DNA of 64,000 bases from Acidisarcina polymorpha (GTDB lineage: Bacteria; Acidobacteriota; Terriglobia; Terriglobales; Acidobacteriaceae): assembly GCF_003330725.1 (NCBI RefSeq), contig NZ_CP030840.1, forward strand, positions 496,001-560,000, in the 5' to 3' direction. The notes beneath the pieces were generated by a model, which made no database searches, was not told where the DNA came from, and was given only the letters and a program-made list of their open reading frames with translations. A program made the position numbers and the translations under genes. Below are positions 45,859 to 53,474 of this stretch, in pieces; position 1 is the stretch's first letter; the number at the start of each line of letters is the position of its first letter.

Positions 45859-46677
45859 TTATCTGGTTGTCCAGCGTATACCTTGGCTGGTGCAGGCATA
45901 GTACGCCACCATAAAAATGAAAATCGCCACTGCCGCTACTGGGTGCACGAACCAGCCGAGCACGCCAGCCAAGATGTAGAATAGGATGCCTATGGCCGGA
46001 CGTATGAGCTGAGTTGCGAACAAGTCCGGCGGTACGCCGGGCTTTACGAGCTTCGAGTGGTAATGCAGATATGAAAATGCCGGTAACCACGCTGCCGACA
46101 TGAGGCCAGCGATCAGCGCATAGAGAACTACGGCGGCCTTTTGATCCATGACATTGCCACCTACAAAAGCGCTTGCCAATACGCCCGTTGGAAACGGAAT
46201 CAGTGCCGCTGTGCCAAGGATACCGAGGTTGATCCAATTCATAGCCAGATCTACCTTGCAAAGACGTTCGAAGAGATAGTGATGATTGCACCAAATGACT
46301 CCCACGTTGAGGAAAGCCACGGCGTAAGCAAGATAGGATGGCCATTCCTTTAGCAGCTCTCCCGCCAATCTCCCCGGTGAGACGCTCGGACGGTGGATCT
46401 CAATGACGAGCAGGGTGATGATGATGGCAAAAGCACCGTCGCTGAGTGCTTCCAGGCGCGCAGGGCCAGCAAAATTCGATTCTTCGTCTTTGGATACTTC
46501 AGCCTCACTTTCAAGAGCTGCAGAATTCGAGGACTGAAGATCGGGAGGAGAGTAGGCGACCTTCCTCCGAAGAAACGCTCGAAGCTGTCGTTGCACGGGT
46601 TGAGCGTCAGCCACCCTTACAGTCTTGTGATCAAGATCAGGAGTAGATGCGGCAGCGAGTCTAGTTGTCATGTTCAT
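45859..46677 (-). CDS. TMEM175-family (DUF1211) potassium channel-like protein
   Basis: A 272-residue membrane protein. After a 75-residue polar N-terminus comes [21 protein letters not shown], the FSDG-type signature of TMEM175 channels, then five further hydrophobic helices ([93 protein letters not shown]). Bacterial members form potassium leak channels. The N-terminal extension is long for the family. It diverges from the SnoaL-like gene across a 235-base region that holds one of the Ada-box-like operators. Confidence 0.85.
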   Translation of the reverse strand: MNMTTRLAAASTPDLDHKTVRVADAQPVQRQLRAFLRRKVAYSPPDLQSSNSAALESEAEVSKDEESNFAGPARLEALSDGAFAIIITLLVIEIHRPSVSPGRLAGELLKEWPSYLAYAVAFLNVGVIWCNHHYLFERLCKVDLAMNWINLGILGTAALIPFPTGVLASAFVGGNVMDQKAAVVLYALIAGLMSAAWLPAFSYLHYHSKLVKPGVPPDLFATQLIRPAIGILFYILAGVLGWFVHPVAAVAIFIFMVAYYACTSQGIRWTTR

Positions 46678-46839
46678 TCTGTCCTCATCGCGCGAAAGAA
46701 TCGGCTCTGTGACAGACCGTATCGATGTCCACTCGGATGAGAACTCTGATTCTTGCTCTTGAATTCGGTTCTACACCCATCCGTGAATCGAGCCATGGAA
46801 CAGTGTTCTCCAAGCCGTCTTGACCCTCAGGTGGCGCAC

Positions 46840-46863
46840 AATTTGAAAGCAAGATTCGGAGTG
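46840..46863 (+). promoter_or_regulatory. Ada-box-like operator, copy 1
   Basis: A 24-base element containing AAT-N6-GCAA followed by GATTCGGAGTG. It is identical over all 24 bases to the element upstream of ada (50445-50468, other strand). It ends 50 bases before the SnoaL-like gene start, about the same distance as the copy before ada (54 bases). The AAT-N6-GCAA spacing matches the A box/B box rule known for Ada operators. Confidence 0.75.
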
Positions 46864-46912
46864 CCGAGTCCATTTCAGCGGGTTACCTTTCGAACTGAGA
46901 AAGGACGCAAGG

Positions 46913-47494
46913 ATGACACGAACATTGGACCGCAGAGGCGCTTTAAAGATGGGATTACTTACCGCTATGGGGTTCGGAGCCCTCTCTCGACATGCCGAGG
47001 CAAGTACAGACCTGCAATCGAAAAACAAGGTGGTCGTCGAGAGGTGGTTGACGGAGTTTTGGGGAAAGACCTACAACCCTGACGTCGTCGATGAGCTTGC
47101 TGCTCCCGAAATGGTCTTGCGGTATTCGTTGCATAGACCTCGGCGCGGTCGCGAAGACATCAAGATGTTCATGCGCGGTTTTCGCCAAGCATTCCCAGAC
47201 CTGAACTTCTGGGGAACGGCACCTCTGTTAGCCGATGGAGACCGTGTGATTGGGCAATGGGAGGGTGGTGGCACGCATACAGGCCTGGCCTTCAGTGATT
47301 TCCTGGCGGGCTTCTTGCCGACAGCGTCCGGCAAGAAGATACATTTCACAGGCATCACCATCCTGCGACTTGATAGCGGCAGGATCGTCGAAGAAGTCGG
47401 ACTCGACGATGGGGTAACCGCACTCCGACAACTCGGTCTCCTATCGAATGCTCAAGCAGAAGACGATGATGACATTTGTGCCCAATATTGCTAA
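46913..47494 (+). CDS. SnoaL-like polyketide cyclase/ester cyclase, Tat-exported
   Basis: A 193-residue protein with a twin-arginine-type signal (LDRRGALKMGLLTAMGFGALSRHAEA) and an NTF2-like SnoaL domain (VVERWLTEFWGKTYNPDVVDELAAPEMVLRYSLHRPRRGREDI ... GDRVIGQWEGGGTHTG ... IHFTGITILRLDSGRIVEEVGLDDG). These folds bind or isomerise small hydrophobic substrates; the reaction is unknown. A close paralogue without the signal lies at 52403. Both follow the shared Ada-box-like operator, so they are probably induced with alkylation repair. The protein ends in an Asp-rich tail and Cys. Confidence 0.82.
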   Translation: MTRTLDRRGALKMGLLTAMGFGALSRHAEASTDLQSKNKVVVERWLTEFWGKTYNPDVVDELAAPEMVLRYSLHRPRRGREDIKMFMRGFRQAFPDLNFWGTAPLLADGDRVIGQWEGGGTHTGLAFSDFLAGFLPTASGKKIHFTGITILRLDSGRIVEEVGLDDGVTALRQLGLLSNAQAEDDDDICAQYC

Positions 47495-47576
47495 GAGAGA
47501 TTCGAAATGGTTCACGGTCCAGCGGTTGCGTGTGATCTCGTAACGGAGATCACGTAGCCGTTATATCCAGCTCCGA

Positions 47577-47786
47577 CTATTGGAGTCTCATGACCTCATG
47601 TGGGCCAAGCCAATAGATCTCCCCAGACTTCAGATAGAGAATCTGCGAGTTTACGACGGCGAGGTCTTCAAGAATGCCGTACCCCGCCCGCACAAGTTCC
47701 GCGCACATGTCGAGCACGATGGATCGATCCGATGGAATAGGCGAGATCGATGACTCATGCCTGCTGGGAGTGTTCATAGCTTTCAT
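47577..47786 (-). CDS. Hypothetical small protein downstream of alkB
   Basis: An open frame of up to 121 codons; the supported part is about 69 residues from ATG 47786 (LDMCAELVRAGYGILEDLAVVNSQILYLKSGEIYWLGPHEVMRLQ). The C-terminal half looks like a folded alpha/beta domain with hydrophobic strands. The upstream part would overlap alkB in another frame, so a short start is preferred. No family is recognised. It is on the same strand as ada-alkB and could be the last gene of that operon. Confidence 0.45.
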   Translation of the reverse strand: MKAMNTPSRHESSISPIPSDRSIVLDMCAELVRAGYGILEDLAVVNSQILYLKSGEIYWLGPHEVMRLQ

Positions 47787-47880
47787 GGAAGACGTCACTG
47801 CATTGTGCTTGTTGATACGACAGGGCGTGCGTAGGTCTCGTCCGGGTTTTCGATAGACAAGATCGACTGAAGATGCGGCC

Positions 47881-48534
47881 TCAGCTGGCATTTCGAAACG
47901 TGAGGTTGTAGCGAACTCGGCCGATTCGAGGATGTTCACCATCTTTCAACGGCGCAATGCCGTGATAGCGCAACCTTGCTGAACCTCCCCAGACAAGTAC
48001 ATCGCCATGTATGACCTGAATGCGTTGTGTTTTGTCCCCGCGCTCCAGCCCACCAAAGAGGAAGGTTGCGGGCAATCCCAGCGAGACAGAGACGATAGGC
48101 TGTGTGAAATCACGCTCGTTCTTGTCCTGATGCAACGACAATCTCGCACCGGGTTCATACCGATTGATCAGGCATGTATCCGGGATGAAGTTCGAGAAGC
48201 CCGCCTCTTCTGCGGCACTTATCGCTAGGTGCCGAAATGCCGTGGGCATAGCGGGCCACGGCCGATTCGCCTCGGGGTCGATCACGTCATATCGATAGCC
48301 GGTCCGGTCCGTGACCCATCCGAGCGATCCACAGTTGGACATGGCAACCGACATGCGGAATCCACTAGGTGTCACCATATTGCGAAGTGGCGACCGTTCG
48401 ATGACATCCTTGAGTGAAGAAAGTAACTCCTCCTCAGCATCAAGCGCAAAGCCAGCAAGAACTGCTGTTCCGGTACCGAGAATATCTCTCGATGGCGGTG
48501 CCGCTGTCTCCATCTCAAAAAGCGATGTGTTCAT
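47881..48534 (-). CDS. alkB: AlkB oxidative DNA demethylase
   Basis: A 217-residue Fe(II)/2-oxoglutarate dioxygenase that removes methyl groups from 1-methyladenine and 3-methylcytosine in DNA. It has PDTCLINRYEPGARLSLHQDKNE (metal ligands His135 and Asp137), GDVLVWGGSARLRYHGI (His191) and RVRYNLTFR (2-oxoglutarate-binding Arg), all conserved in AlkB, and the length is right. GGGGAG precedes ATG 48534. It lies seven bases after a second 2OG-oxygenase gene, which overlaps ada, so the three are one operon. Confidence 0.95.
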   Translation of the reverse strand: MNTSLFEMETAAPPSRDILGTGTAVLAGFALDAEEELLSSLKDVIERSPLRNMVTPSGFRMSVAMSNCGSLGWVTDRTGYRYDVIDPEANRPWPAMPTAFRHLAISAAEEAGFSNFIPDTCLINRYEPGARLSLHQDKNERDFTQPIVSVSLGLPATFLFGGLERGDKTQRIQVIHGDVLVWGGSARLRYHGIAPLKDGEHPRIGRVRYNLTFRNAS

Positions 48535-48541
48535 AACTCCC

Positions 48542-49315
48542 CTAGTTGGCATCGTGAAAGATGATGCCCACGGTATGACGCTCTCCTGAGCGCAAGCGGC
48601 TGACGCCGTGACGAAGGTTGACGCGATAGGTGCCTCGCGTGCCCTGTACGGGCCGGTGGTGAACCGCGAACGCCACGGCGTCACCCTGGCGAAGCGGAAC
48701 GACTTCCGGTCGCGATTGCATACGAGGGCGTTGCTCCGTGAGCACGAATTCACCTCCGGTGAAATCTCGCTGAGGCTCGGAGAGCAGGATCGCCACCTGA
48801 ATCGGAAAGACATGTTCCCCATAGAGGTCCTGGTGAAGGCAGTTGTAGTCCCCGGGGCCGTACTGCAAGAGCAGCGGGGTGGGTCGCAGTTGCTCTGCGT
48901 CGTGGCATCGCTGGATGAAATCGGCGTGGCTTTCTGGATAGCGCACCTCGATTCCCATTGCCTCGTTCCAGCGATTCGCGACTGGAGCGAGTTGAGGATA
49001 GAGCGCCGTGCGGAGAGCATGAATGATAGGTACGAGCGGGTAGCTGAAGTATTTGTACTCGCCCCGTCCGAAGCCATGCCGTCCCATGACGACGCGGCTG
49101 CGAAAGATCGACTCCTCTGGATAAAGAGACGCAATCGCCTTGCACTCGTCTGCGGAGAGGACGCTCGGCAGCAGAACGCTTCCTTGCTCGTCAAGGTCTT
49201 CCCTAATCCGATCCCAATCGAGCGTGTTGACGCGTGTGACTGCTCCTTCGACCGGAATCGAGCCTGCGCTGGTGTCCCCGGCTACTTGAACTTCATCTGC
49301 GAATAGAGTGTTCAT
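48542..49315 (-). CDS. 2OG-Fe(II) oxygenase
   Basis: A 257-residue dioxygenase. The jelly-roll core has YNCLHQDLYGEHVFPIQVAILLSEP (His-x-Asp ligands), FTGGEFVLTEQRPRMQSRPEVVPLRQGDAVAF, and RVNLRHGVSRLRSGERHTVGIIFHDA (third His and the 2OG-binding Arg). It matches the 2OG-Fe(II) oxygenase family often found fused to or beside Ada/AlkB in soil bacteria. The substrate is not known; repair of another alkylated base or of an alkylated nucleotide or protein is possible. It overlaps ada by four bases. Confidence 0.85.
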   Translation of the reverse strand: MNTLFADEVQVAGDTSAGSIPVEGAVTRVNTLDWDRIREDLDEQGSVLLPSVLSADECKAIASLYPEESIFRSRVVMGRHGFGRGEYKYFSYPLVPIIHALRTALYPQLAPVANRWNEAMGIEVRYPESHADFIQRCHDAEQLRPTPLLLQYGPGDYNCLHQDLYGEHVFPIQVAILLSEPQRDFTGGEFVLTEQRPRMQSRPEVVPLRQGDAVAFAVHHRPVQGTRGTYRVNLRHGVSRLRSGERHTVGIIFHDAN

Positions 49316-50391
49316 GCCTGTGCCTCTCGATCTAACAGTGCTCGTTTGCGCTCCACGCCCCAGCGATACCCGGAGAGCGTTCCATCATTTCTGACGACAC
49401 GGTGGCATGGGATTGCCACGGCTAATGTATTTGCGCCGCAGGCCTGGGCGACCGCCCGTACGGCCTTCGGCATACCGATGGACTTCGCAATCTCCGCATA
49501 GCTGGCGGTCGTACCGACAGGGATTTGCTGCAATGCCTTCCAAACCCTTTGCTGAAAGGCCGTGCCGCGAATATCCAAAGGCAGGTCAAGTCCGACGCCC
49601 GGCCTTTCGATGAGGCCAATTGCCTTGGCGACCAGATCCTCGTAGCCGCTCTCGTCGCCGACGAGCTCTGCCTTGGGAAATTGGTCTTGCAGATCGCGTA
49701 CCAGCAGGAGCGGATCATCGCCCATGAGAACAGCACAGACGCCGCGCTCACTCTTGGCCACCAGGATAGAGCCGAGGGAGCACTCCGCGATCGCGAAGTG
49801 AATCACGGTCTTTGCACCGCCGTCGCGGAAGCTGGTTGGCGTCATCCCGAGAACTTCGTTTGCACTCTCGTAGAAACGGCTGCTGGAGTTGAACCCAGCA
49901 TCGTAGATTGCGTCCGTTACCGATTGATTCTTGCCAAGTGTCTTGCGGATGCGCTTCGTTCTGTGAGCAGCGCCGTAGCCGCTCGGCGTGAGTCCGGTGA
50001 TCGCCTTGAACGTGCGATGTAGATGAAAGACACTCATCCCTGCATACTTGGCTAGTTTTTCAAGAGAAGGAGTCTCCTCGGAGCGCTCGATGAGTCGGCA
50101 TACCTTCTCGATCTTGGCTGTGTTGGCCTCAGTCAGCGAGAGGCCAGCAGGCTTGCATCGTTTACAGGCTCGGAAGCCTGCTTTCTCCGCTGCCTCGGTC
50201 GTCGTATAGAAGCATACGTTTTCTGGACGGGCGAGGCGAGCAGCACACGAGGGACGGCAATACACTCCCGTGGTCTTCACCGAATAGAAGAACTTCCCAT
50301 CCGATTCCTTGTCCCTCGCTACGAGCAGCAGCCAACGAGGATCGTTGGTTGTCTCTGTGGCAAGTTTCTCGATTTCCATCTGCCTGTTCAT
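49312..50391 (-). CDS. ada: Ada: methyltransferase and transcriptional activator
   Basis: A 359-residue bifunctional Ada. The N-terminal zinc domain has Cys45 and Cys49 (VYCRPSCAAR) and Cys76 and Cys79 (ACKRCKP); one of these takes a methyl group from phosphotriesters and converts the protein into an activator. An AraC-type HTH follows (PSLEKLAKYAGMSVFHLHRTFKAITGLTPSGY). The C-terminal O6-methylguanine methyltransferase has Cys329 in IPCHRVV. The length and order match Ada of Escherichia coli. It starts the ada-oxygenase-alkB operon, 54 bases after a perfect operator copy, so it should autoactivate. Confidence 0.97.
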   Translation of the reverse strand: MNRQMEIEKLATETTNDPRWLLLVARDKESDGKFFYSVKTTGVYCRPSCAARLARPENVCFYTTTEAAEKAGFRACKRCKPAGLSLTEANTAKIEKVCRLIERSEETPSLEKLAKYAGMSVFHLHRTFKAITGLTPSGYGAAHRTKRIRKTLGKNQSVTDAIYDAGFNSSSRFYESANEVLGMTPTSFRDGGAKTVIHFAIAECSLGSILVAKSERGVCAVLMGDDPLLLVRDLQDQFPKAELVGDESGYEDLVAKAIGLIERPGVGLDLPLDIRGTAFQQRVWKALQQIPVGTTASYAEIAKSIGMPKAVRAVAQACGANTLAVAIPCHRVVRNDGTLSGYRWGVERKRALLDREAQA

Positions 50392-50444
50392 TGCAACTCC
50401 TTCAAATCTTACTTCTCGACCTTAGCGAGATGCCCAAGCGACTA

Positions 50445-50468
50445 CACTCCGAATCTTGCTTTCAAATT
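50445..50468 (-). promoter_or_regulatory. Ada-box-like operator, copy 2 (ada/alkA)
   Basis: Read on the minus strand, this 24-base element is identical to copy 1 and contains AAT-N6-GCAA. It lies 54 bases before the ada start and 30 bases before the divergent alkA start, so one bound Ada could control both. It is the anchor for calling the other three copies part of the Ada regulon. Confidence 0.8.
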
Positions 50469-50497
50469 CAAAGGCTAGGATCACGATTGGAGACTTC

Positions 50498-51172
50498 GTG
50501 ACCAAGCCCCTTACACCCAATGAATGGAAGCTATCGACAGAGCAACGACCATTCCATGCGGCGACTCGTCATCTCGCTTCAATCGACGCGGACTGGACAC
50601 TGCTCGTCAAACAGGTCGGACCGTGTACGCACCTACCTAAGCCGGCTCGGGAACCGTACGAAGCCTTGATACGCGCCATCGCATATCAGCAACTGCATGC
50701 CAAAGCGGGCGATGCCATCCTCACAAAATTCATGGCCCTGTTCGGAGGGTCTAACTTTCCATCCCCAAACCAGATTCTGGCGGCGGATCTCGACTCGCTT
50801 CGGACCTGCGGATTCTCAGGGAGGAAGATCGAGACGATTCGCGAGATTGCGTCGGGCTCCCTGAGTGGCTTGGTGCCGGACCGGAAAGACGCGGACAGGA
50901 TGTCCGACGAGGACCTCATCTCAAGGCTAGTAACTCTCAAAGGAATTGGTCGGTGGACCGTTGAATTGTTCCTGATTTACACCCTGGAGCGGATGGATAT
51001 CTTCCCCGCAGATGACTTTGGAGTGAGAGAGGGACATCGACGTTTGAAGTCGCTACCGAAGGCACTTTCGGCGAAAGAAATCGCGAGAGAAGCACAGCGA
51101 TGGAGCCCCTATCGAACCATTGCCGCGTGGTACCTCTGGCACGTACCACGCGACAATTCTACGAAAGGCTGA
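50498..51172 (+). CDS. alkA: DNA-3-methyladenine glycosylase (AlkA type)
   Basis: A 224-residue helix-hairpin-helix glycosylase: YEALIRAIAYQQLHAKAGDAILTKF, FSGRKIETIREIASG, LVTLKGIGRWTVELFLIYTLERMDIFPADDFGVREG. The last block holds the hairpin (LKGIGRWTVE) and the catalytic Asp in ADDFGV. It excises alkylated purines and leaves an abasic site. It lacks the N-terminal domain of the Escherichia coli enzyme, as many bacterial AlkA/MAG proteins do. GTG 50498 has GGAG five bases upstream; TTG 50456 would place the start on the operator and is less likely. It converges on ogt with 14 bases of overlap. Confidence 0.92.
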   Translation: MTKPLTPNEWKLSTEQRPFHAATRHLASIDADWTLLVKQVGPCTHLPKPAREPYEALIRAIAYQQLHAKAGDAILTKFMALFGGSNFPSPNQILAADLDSLRTCGFSGRKIETIREIASGSLSGLVPDRKDADRMSDEDLISRLVTLKGIGRWTVELFLIYTLERMDIFPADDFGVREGHRRLKSLPKALSAKEIAREAQRWSPYRTIAAWYLWHVPRDNSTKG

Positions 51173-51668
51173 GTTGCCTCTGGGATATTACGTTGGCTGC
51201 TTCTAATTCCAGCAGCCTACGTTTCTGTTCGAGGCCGCCAGCATAGCCCGTAAGACTTCCGTTGCTGCCGACAACGCGGTGGCACGGAATGATAACGCTG
51301 ATCGGATTCCTTCCGTTCGCAAGCCCCACGGCACGGATGGCGAGGCGGTTGCCCAGCAAGTCTGCAAGCTCTCCATAAGAGCGTGTCTCTCCATACGGGA
51401 TTGTTTGCAGTAGGTTCCACACTGATTGCTGGAAGGTCGTTCCGTATAGCGCGATGGACAAGTCGAAGTGAATGCGCTTGCGTTCGAAATACTCACTGAG
51501 TTGCGAACGGACAATGTCGAAGCCCGACGTTACCCTAGATCCGAGCGACTCTGCTCTTGGTCCCCTGAGGTGATCCGGCATGTATAGGCCGCTCAGAACT
51601 CCGTTCGTATTCACCAGCGTCAGAGTGCCCAATGGCGACTCCATCAGGAAATGCTCAATCATTGACAT
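51159..51668 (-). CDS. ogt: Methylated-DNA-protein cysteine methyltransferase
   Basis: A 169-residue Ogt/MGMT suicide enzyme with TFQQSVWNLLQTIPYGETRSYGELADLLG, RAVGLANGRNPISVIIPCHRVVGSNGSLTGYAGGLEQKRRLLELE. The acceptor is Cys129 in IPCHRV. It repairs O6-alkylguanine directly, in addition to the C-terminal domain of Ada. Its 5' end overlaps the vsr gene by 14 bases, so the two are one operon. Confidence 0.95.
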   Translation of the reverse strand: MSMIEHFLMESPLGTLTLVNTNGVLSGLYMPDHLRGPRAESLGSRVTSGFDIVRSQLSEYFERKRIHFDLSIALYGTTFQQSVWNLLQTIPYGETRSYGELADLLGNRLAIRAVGLANGRNPISVIIPCHRVVGSNGSLTGYAGGLEQKRRLLELEAANVISQRQLSLS

Positions 51669-52173
51669 TGTGTCTTCCTTTCGGCGACGGGCTTACCCGC
51701 GCGAACGTTGTTGCAACGACCTTTGCGATCTGCGTTGCCACACTCAGCGGTTCTTCGTGTGACCAGAATCTCAGAACAGTCCAACCTTCCTGACGGAGTC
51801 GTTCTGTCGTGTCCTCATCCCGGCTCTTGTTGCCTCGGATCTTCGTTGCCCAGTAGCTCGCGTTTGTCCTGGGCGGTGCATGATGTTCTGGACATCCATG
51901 CCAGAAGCATCCATCAACGAAAACCGCGATCCTCGCATTTCGAAAGACCAAATCGGCAGTCCTCCTGAGGTCTCGTAGCGGCCGCGCCGAAACGCGATAG
52001 CGCATCCCCAGCGCATGTACGGCTGACCTCACAGCGATCTCAGGCTTTGTGTCCCTGGACTTGTTTCCCTGCATCACTCGACGTACAGCTGGCGTACTGG
52101 CCCACGAGCCCATAGGCACTTGGGCTGGGACGATGGCACCGTCGAGCGTCCTTAATGCGTTCCTCTTTAACAT
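51655..52173 (-). CDS. vsr: Vsr-type very-short-patch mismatch endonuclease
   Basis: A 172-residue Vsr endonuclease: PAVRRVMQGNKSRDTKPEIAVRSAVHALGMRYRV, TADLVFRNARIAVFVDGCFWHGCPEH, YWATKIRGNKSRDEDTTERLRQEGWTVLRFWSHE. The metal-binding Asp (ADLVF), the conserved FVDGCFWHGCPEH and WSHE are all present. Vsr nicks 5' of T:G mismatches made by deamination of 5-methylcytosine. No cytosine methyltransferase lies beside it here, which is unusual, and its pairing with ogt and an Ada-box-like operator suggests use in alkylation-induced mismatches. AGGAGG precedes ATG 52173. Confidence 0.93.
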   Translation of the reverse strand: MLKRNALRTLDGAIVPAQVPMGSWASTPAVRRVMQGNKSRDTKPEIAVRSAVHALGMRYRVSARPLRDLRRTADLVFRNARIAVFVDGCFWHGCPEHHAPPRTNASYWATKIRGNKSRDEDTTERLRQEGWTVLRFWSHEEPLSVATQIAKVVATTFARVSPSPKGRHNVND

Positions 52174-52236
52174 CGCCTCCTCCTGTTGCTTCTGTTGCAA
52201 GCGTTCTCAGAAGGTAGCAATTTCAATCTTTCATCT

Positions 52237-52260
52237 CACTCCGTTCCTTGCTCTCAAACT
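52237..52260 (-). promoter_or_regulatory. Ada-box-like operator, copy 4 (vsr-ogt)
   Basis: On the minus strand this element matches copies 1 and 2 at 19 of 24 positions, with the core GAGAGCAAG followed by the shared CGGAGTG. It lies 64 bases before the vsr start. The A box is AGT instead of AAT, so binding may be weaker. Confidence 0.6.
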
Positions 52261-52289
52261 GCAATCTGCTCGGTTGAAACTCAGCCTCG

Positions 52290-52313
52290 GATTCCGAAGC
52301 AAGATACGGAGTG
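52290..52313 (+). promoter_or_regulatory. Ada-box-like operator, copy 3 (second SnoaL gene)
   Basis: On the plus strand this matches copies 1 and 2 at 19 of 24 positions and keeps AAGCAAGAT and CGGAGTG. It lies 90 bases before the SnoaL-like gene at 52403 and 30 bases from copy 4, in opposite orientation, so the gap has a back-to-back pair of sites for the two divergent units. Confidence 0.6.
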
Positions 52314-52402
52314 GCTCTTTCCTGACATCGGAATAACTTTCGAGATGCAGAGGCAAACGCCATGCTTGCCTTCGCCAACATCACTGCATATGGAGAAAAT
52401 TT

Positions 52403-52852
52403 ATGTCGAGAGAACAAGAGAACAAAGCCATCGTAGGTCGTTGGTTTACCAGCTTCTGGGGATCCACATGCGATCTCAGCATCGTTGACGAACTCGCCGC
52501 ACCGGACATGCTCTTGCAGTATTCGTTGCACGAGCCCCGTCGCGGACACGCGGACATCAAGGCGTTCATGACTGATTTCCGCGTCGCGTTCCCAGACCTC
52601 AGCTTCGGCGGAGCGGCGGATCTCATCGCCGAAGGGGACTATGTCGTGGGTCGTTGGCTAGGTGGCGGCACGCACAGTGGTCCTGCATTCTCCGACTTCC
52701 TGGCAGGATCGTTGCCGGCAGCGACGGGTCGCAAGATGCATTTCACCGGAACGACGGTGCTCCGTCTGGAGAACGGCAAGATCGCCAAAGAGATTGGACT
52801 CGACGACGGTGTCACCGCTCTCACTCAGCTTGGCCTAATTCGCGCTGTCTAA
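52403..52852 (+). CDS. SnoaL-like ester cyclase, cytoplasmic paralogue
   Basis: A 149-residue NTF2-fold protein (NKAIVGRWFTSFWGSTCDLSIVDELAAPDMLLQYSLHEPRRGHADIKAFM ... GRWLGGGTHSGPAFSDFLAGSLPAATGRKMHFTGTTVLRLENGKIAKEIGLDDGVTALTQLGL). It aligns along its whole length with the 46913 product, without the export signal. GGAG precedes ATG 52403. It is divergent from vsr-ogt and carries the same operator. The two paralogues flank the repair genes, which suggests duplication together with their control site. Reaction unknown. Confidence 0.85.
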   Translation: MSREQENKAIVGRWFTSFWGSTCDLSIVDELAAPDMLLQYSLHEPRRGHADIKAFMTDFRVAFPDLSFGGAADLIAEGDYVVGRWLGGGTHSGPAFSDFLAGSLPAATGRKMHFTGTTVLRLENGKIAKEIGLDDGVTALTQLGLIRAV

Positions 52853-53474
52853 CAAATAGTGGTGGCCGTTGCCTAGACGGGCGCCGCTTGCACCATCGGG
52901 GGCGATCCATCGCGCTTCATTAGAAGCTCGCAAACCACGATCTTTTTCGATCATGTCAGTTATTGCGAAATCACCAATGCGCTCACCGACACGGTTAGTA
53001 CCGATATGTCGGCATATCGGAAGTAAAGCGTCCGAGCCAGTCGTTCTCAAATGACGAGAACAGGCCAATGCACGTTTCCAGCCCCATCTGCCTCAACGAG
53101 TGACTCGACGATTTATCACACATTCGAAATAGGCACGGCAGCGTTAGGAGATTGCACCGACCTCTGTCGTGACAGCTACGCTAACTGGTTGTATCTAAAT
53201 GATTTCATGGGCGTTGATGGCTAACGACAGCACCCTTGAGCACTCAAAAACACTGGGAAAACAGCAGTTTCAGAATTTCAGCACCCTCGCCAGCACCCTC
53301 ATTCCGTTGCGCCTCAGAGATGCCTCACCTCTGCCCCTGGAGGGCAAAGGTCTGCAAGTCCACGACCTAGTGCCGCCCGAGCGCGATCTGGATCATAGAA
53401 TGTTTGAACAGACTCCCGAGCCGCCTACCCGCGGCGCATTCAGAGGGGGATGCCATGGACGGTGACAAGACATC
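52853..53474. other. Intergenic region, no supported gene
   Basis: About 620 bases. Short open frames exist (52835-53068 minus, 53199-53465 plus) but have no recognisable domain, ribosome-binding site or coding bias. It marks the border between the repair island and the second defence-like zone. Confidence 0.5.

Noticed and set aside
53199-53465. An 88-codon open frame before the Ntn hydrolase.
   Set aside because: No ribosome-binding site, no recognisable domain and unconvincing composition.
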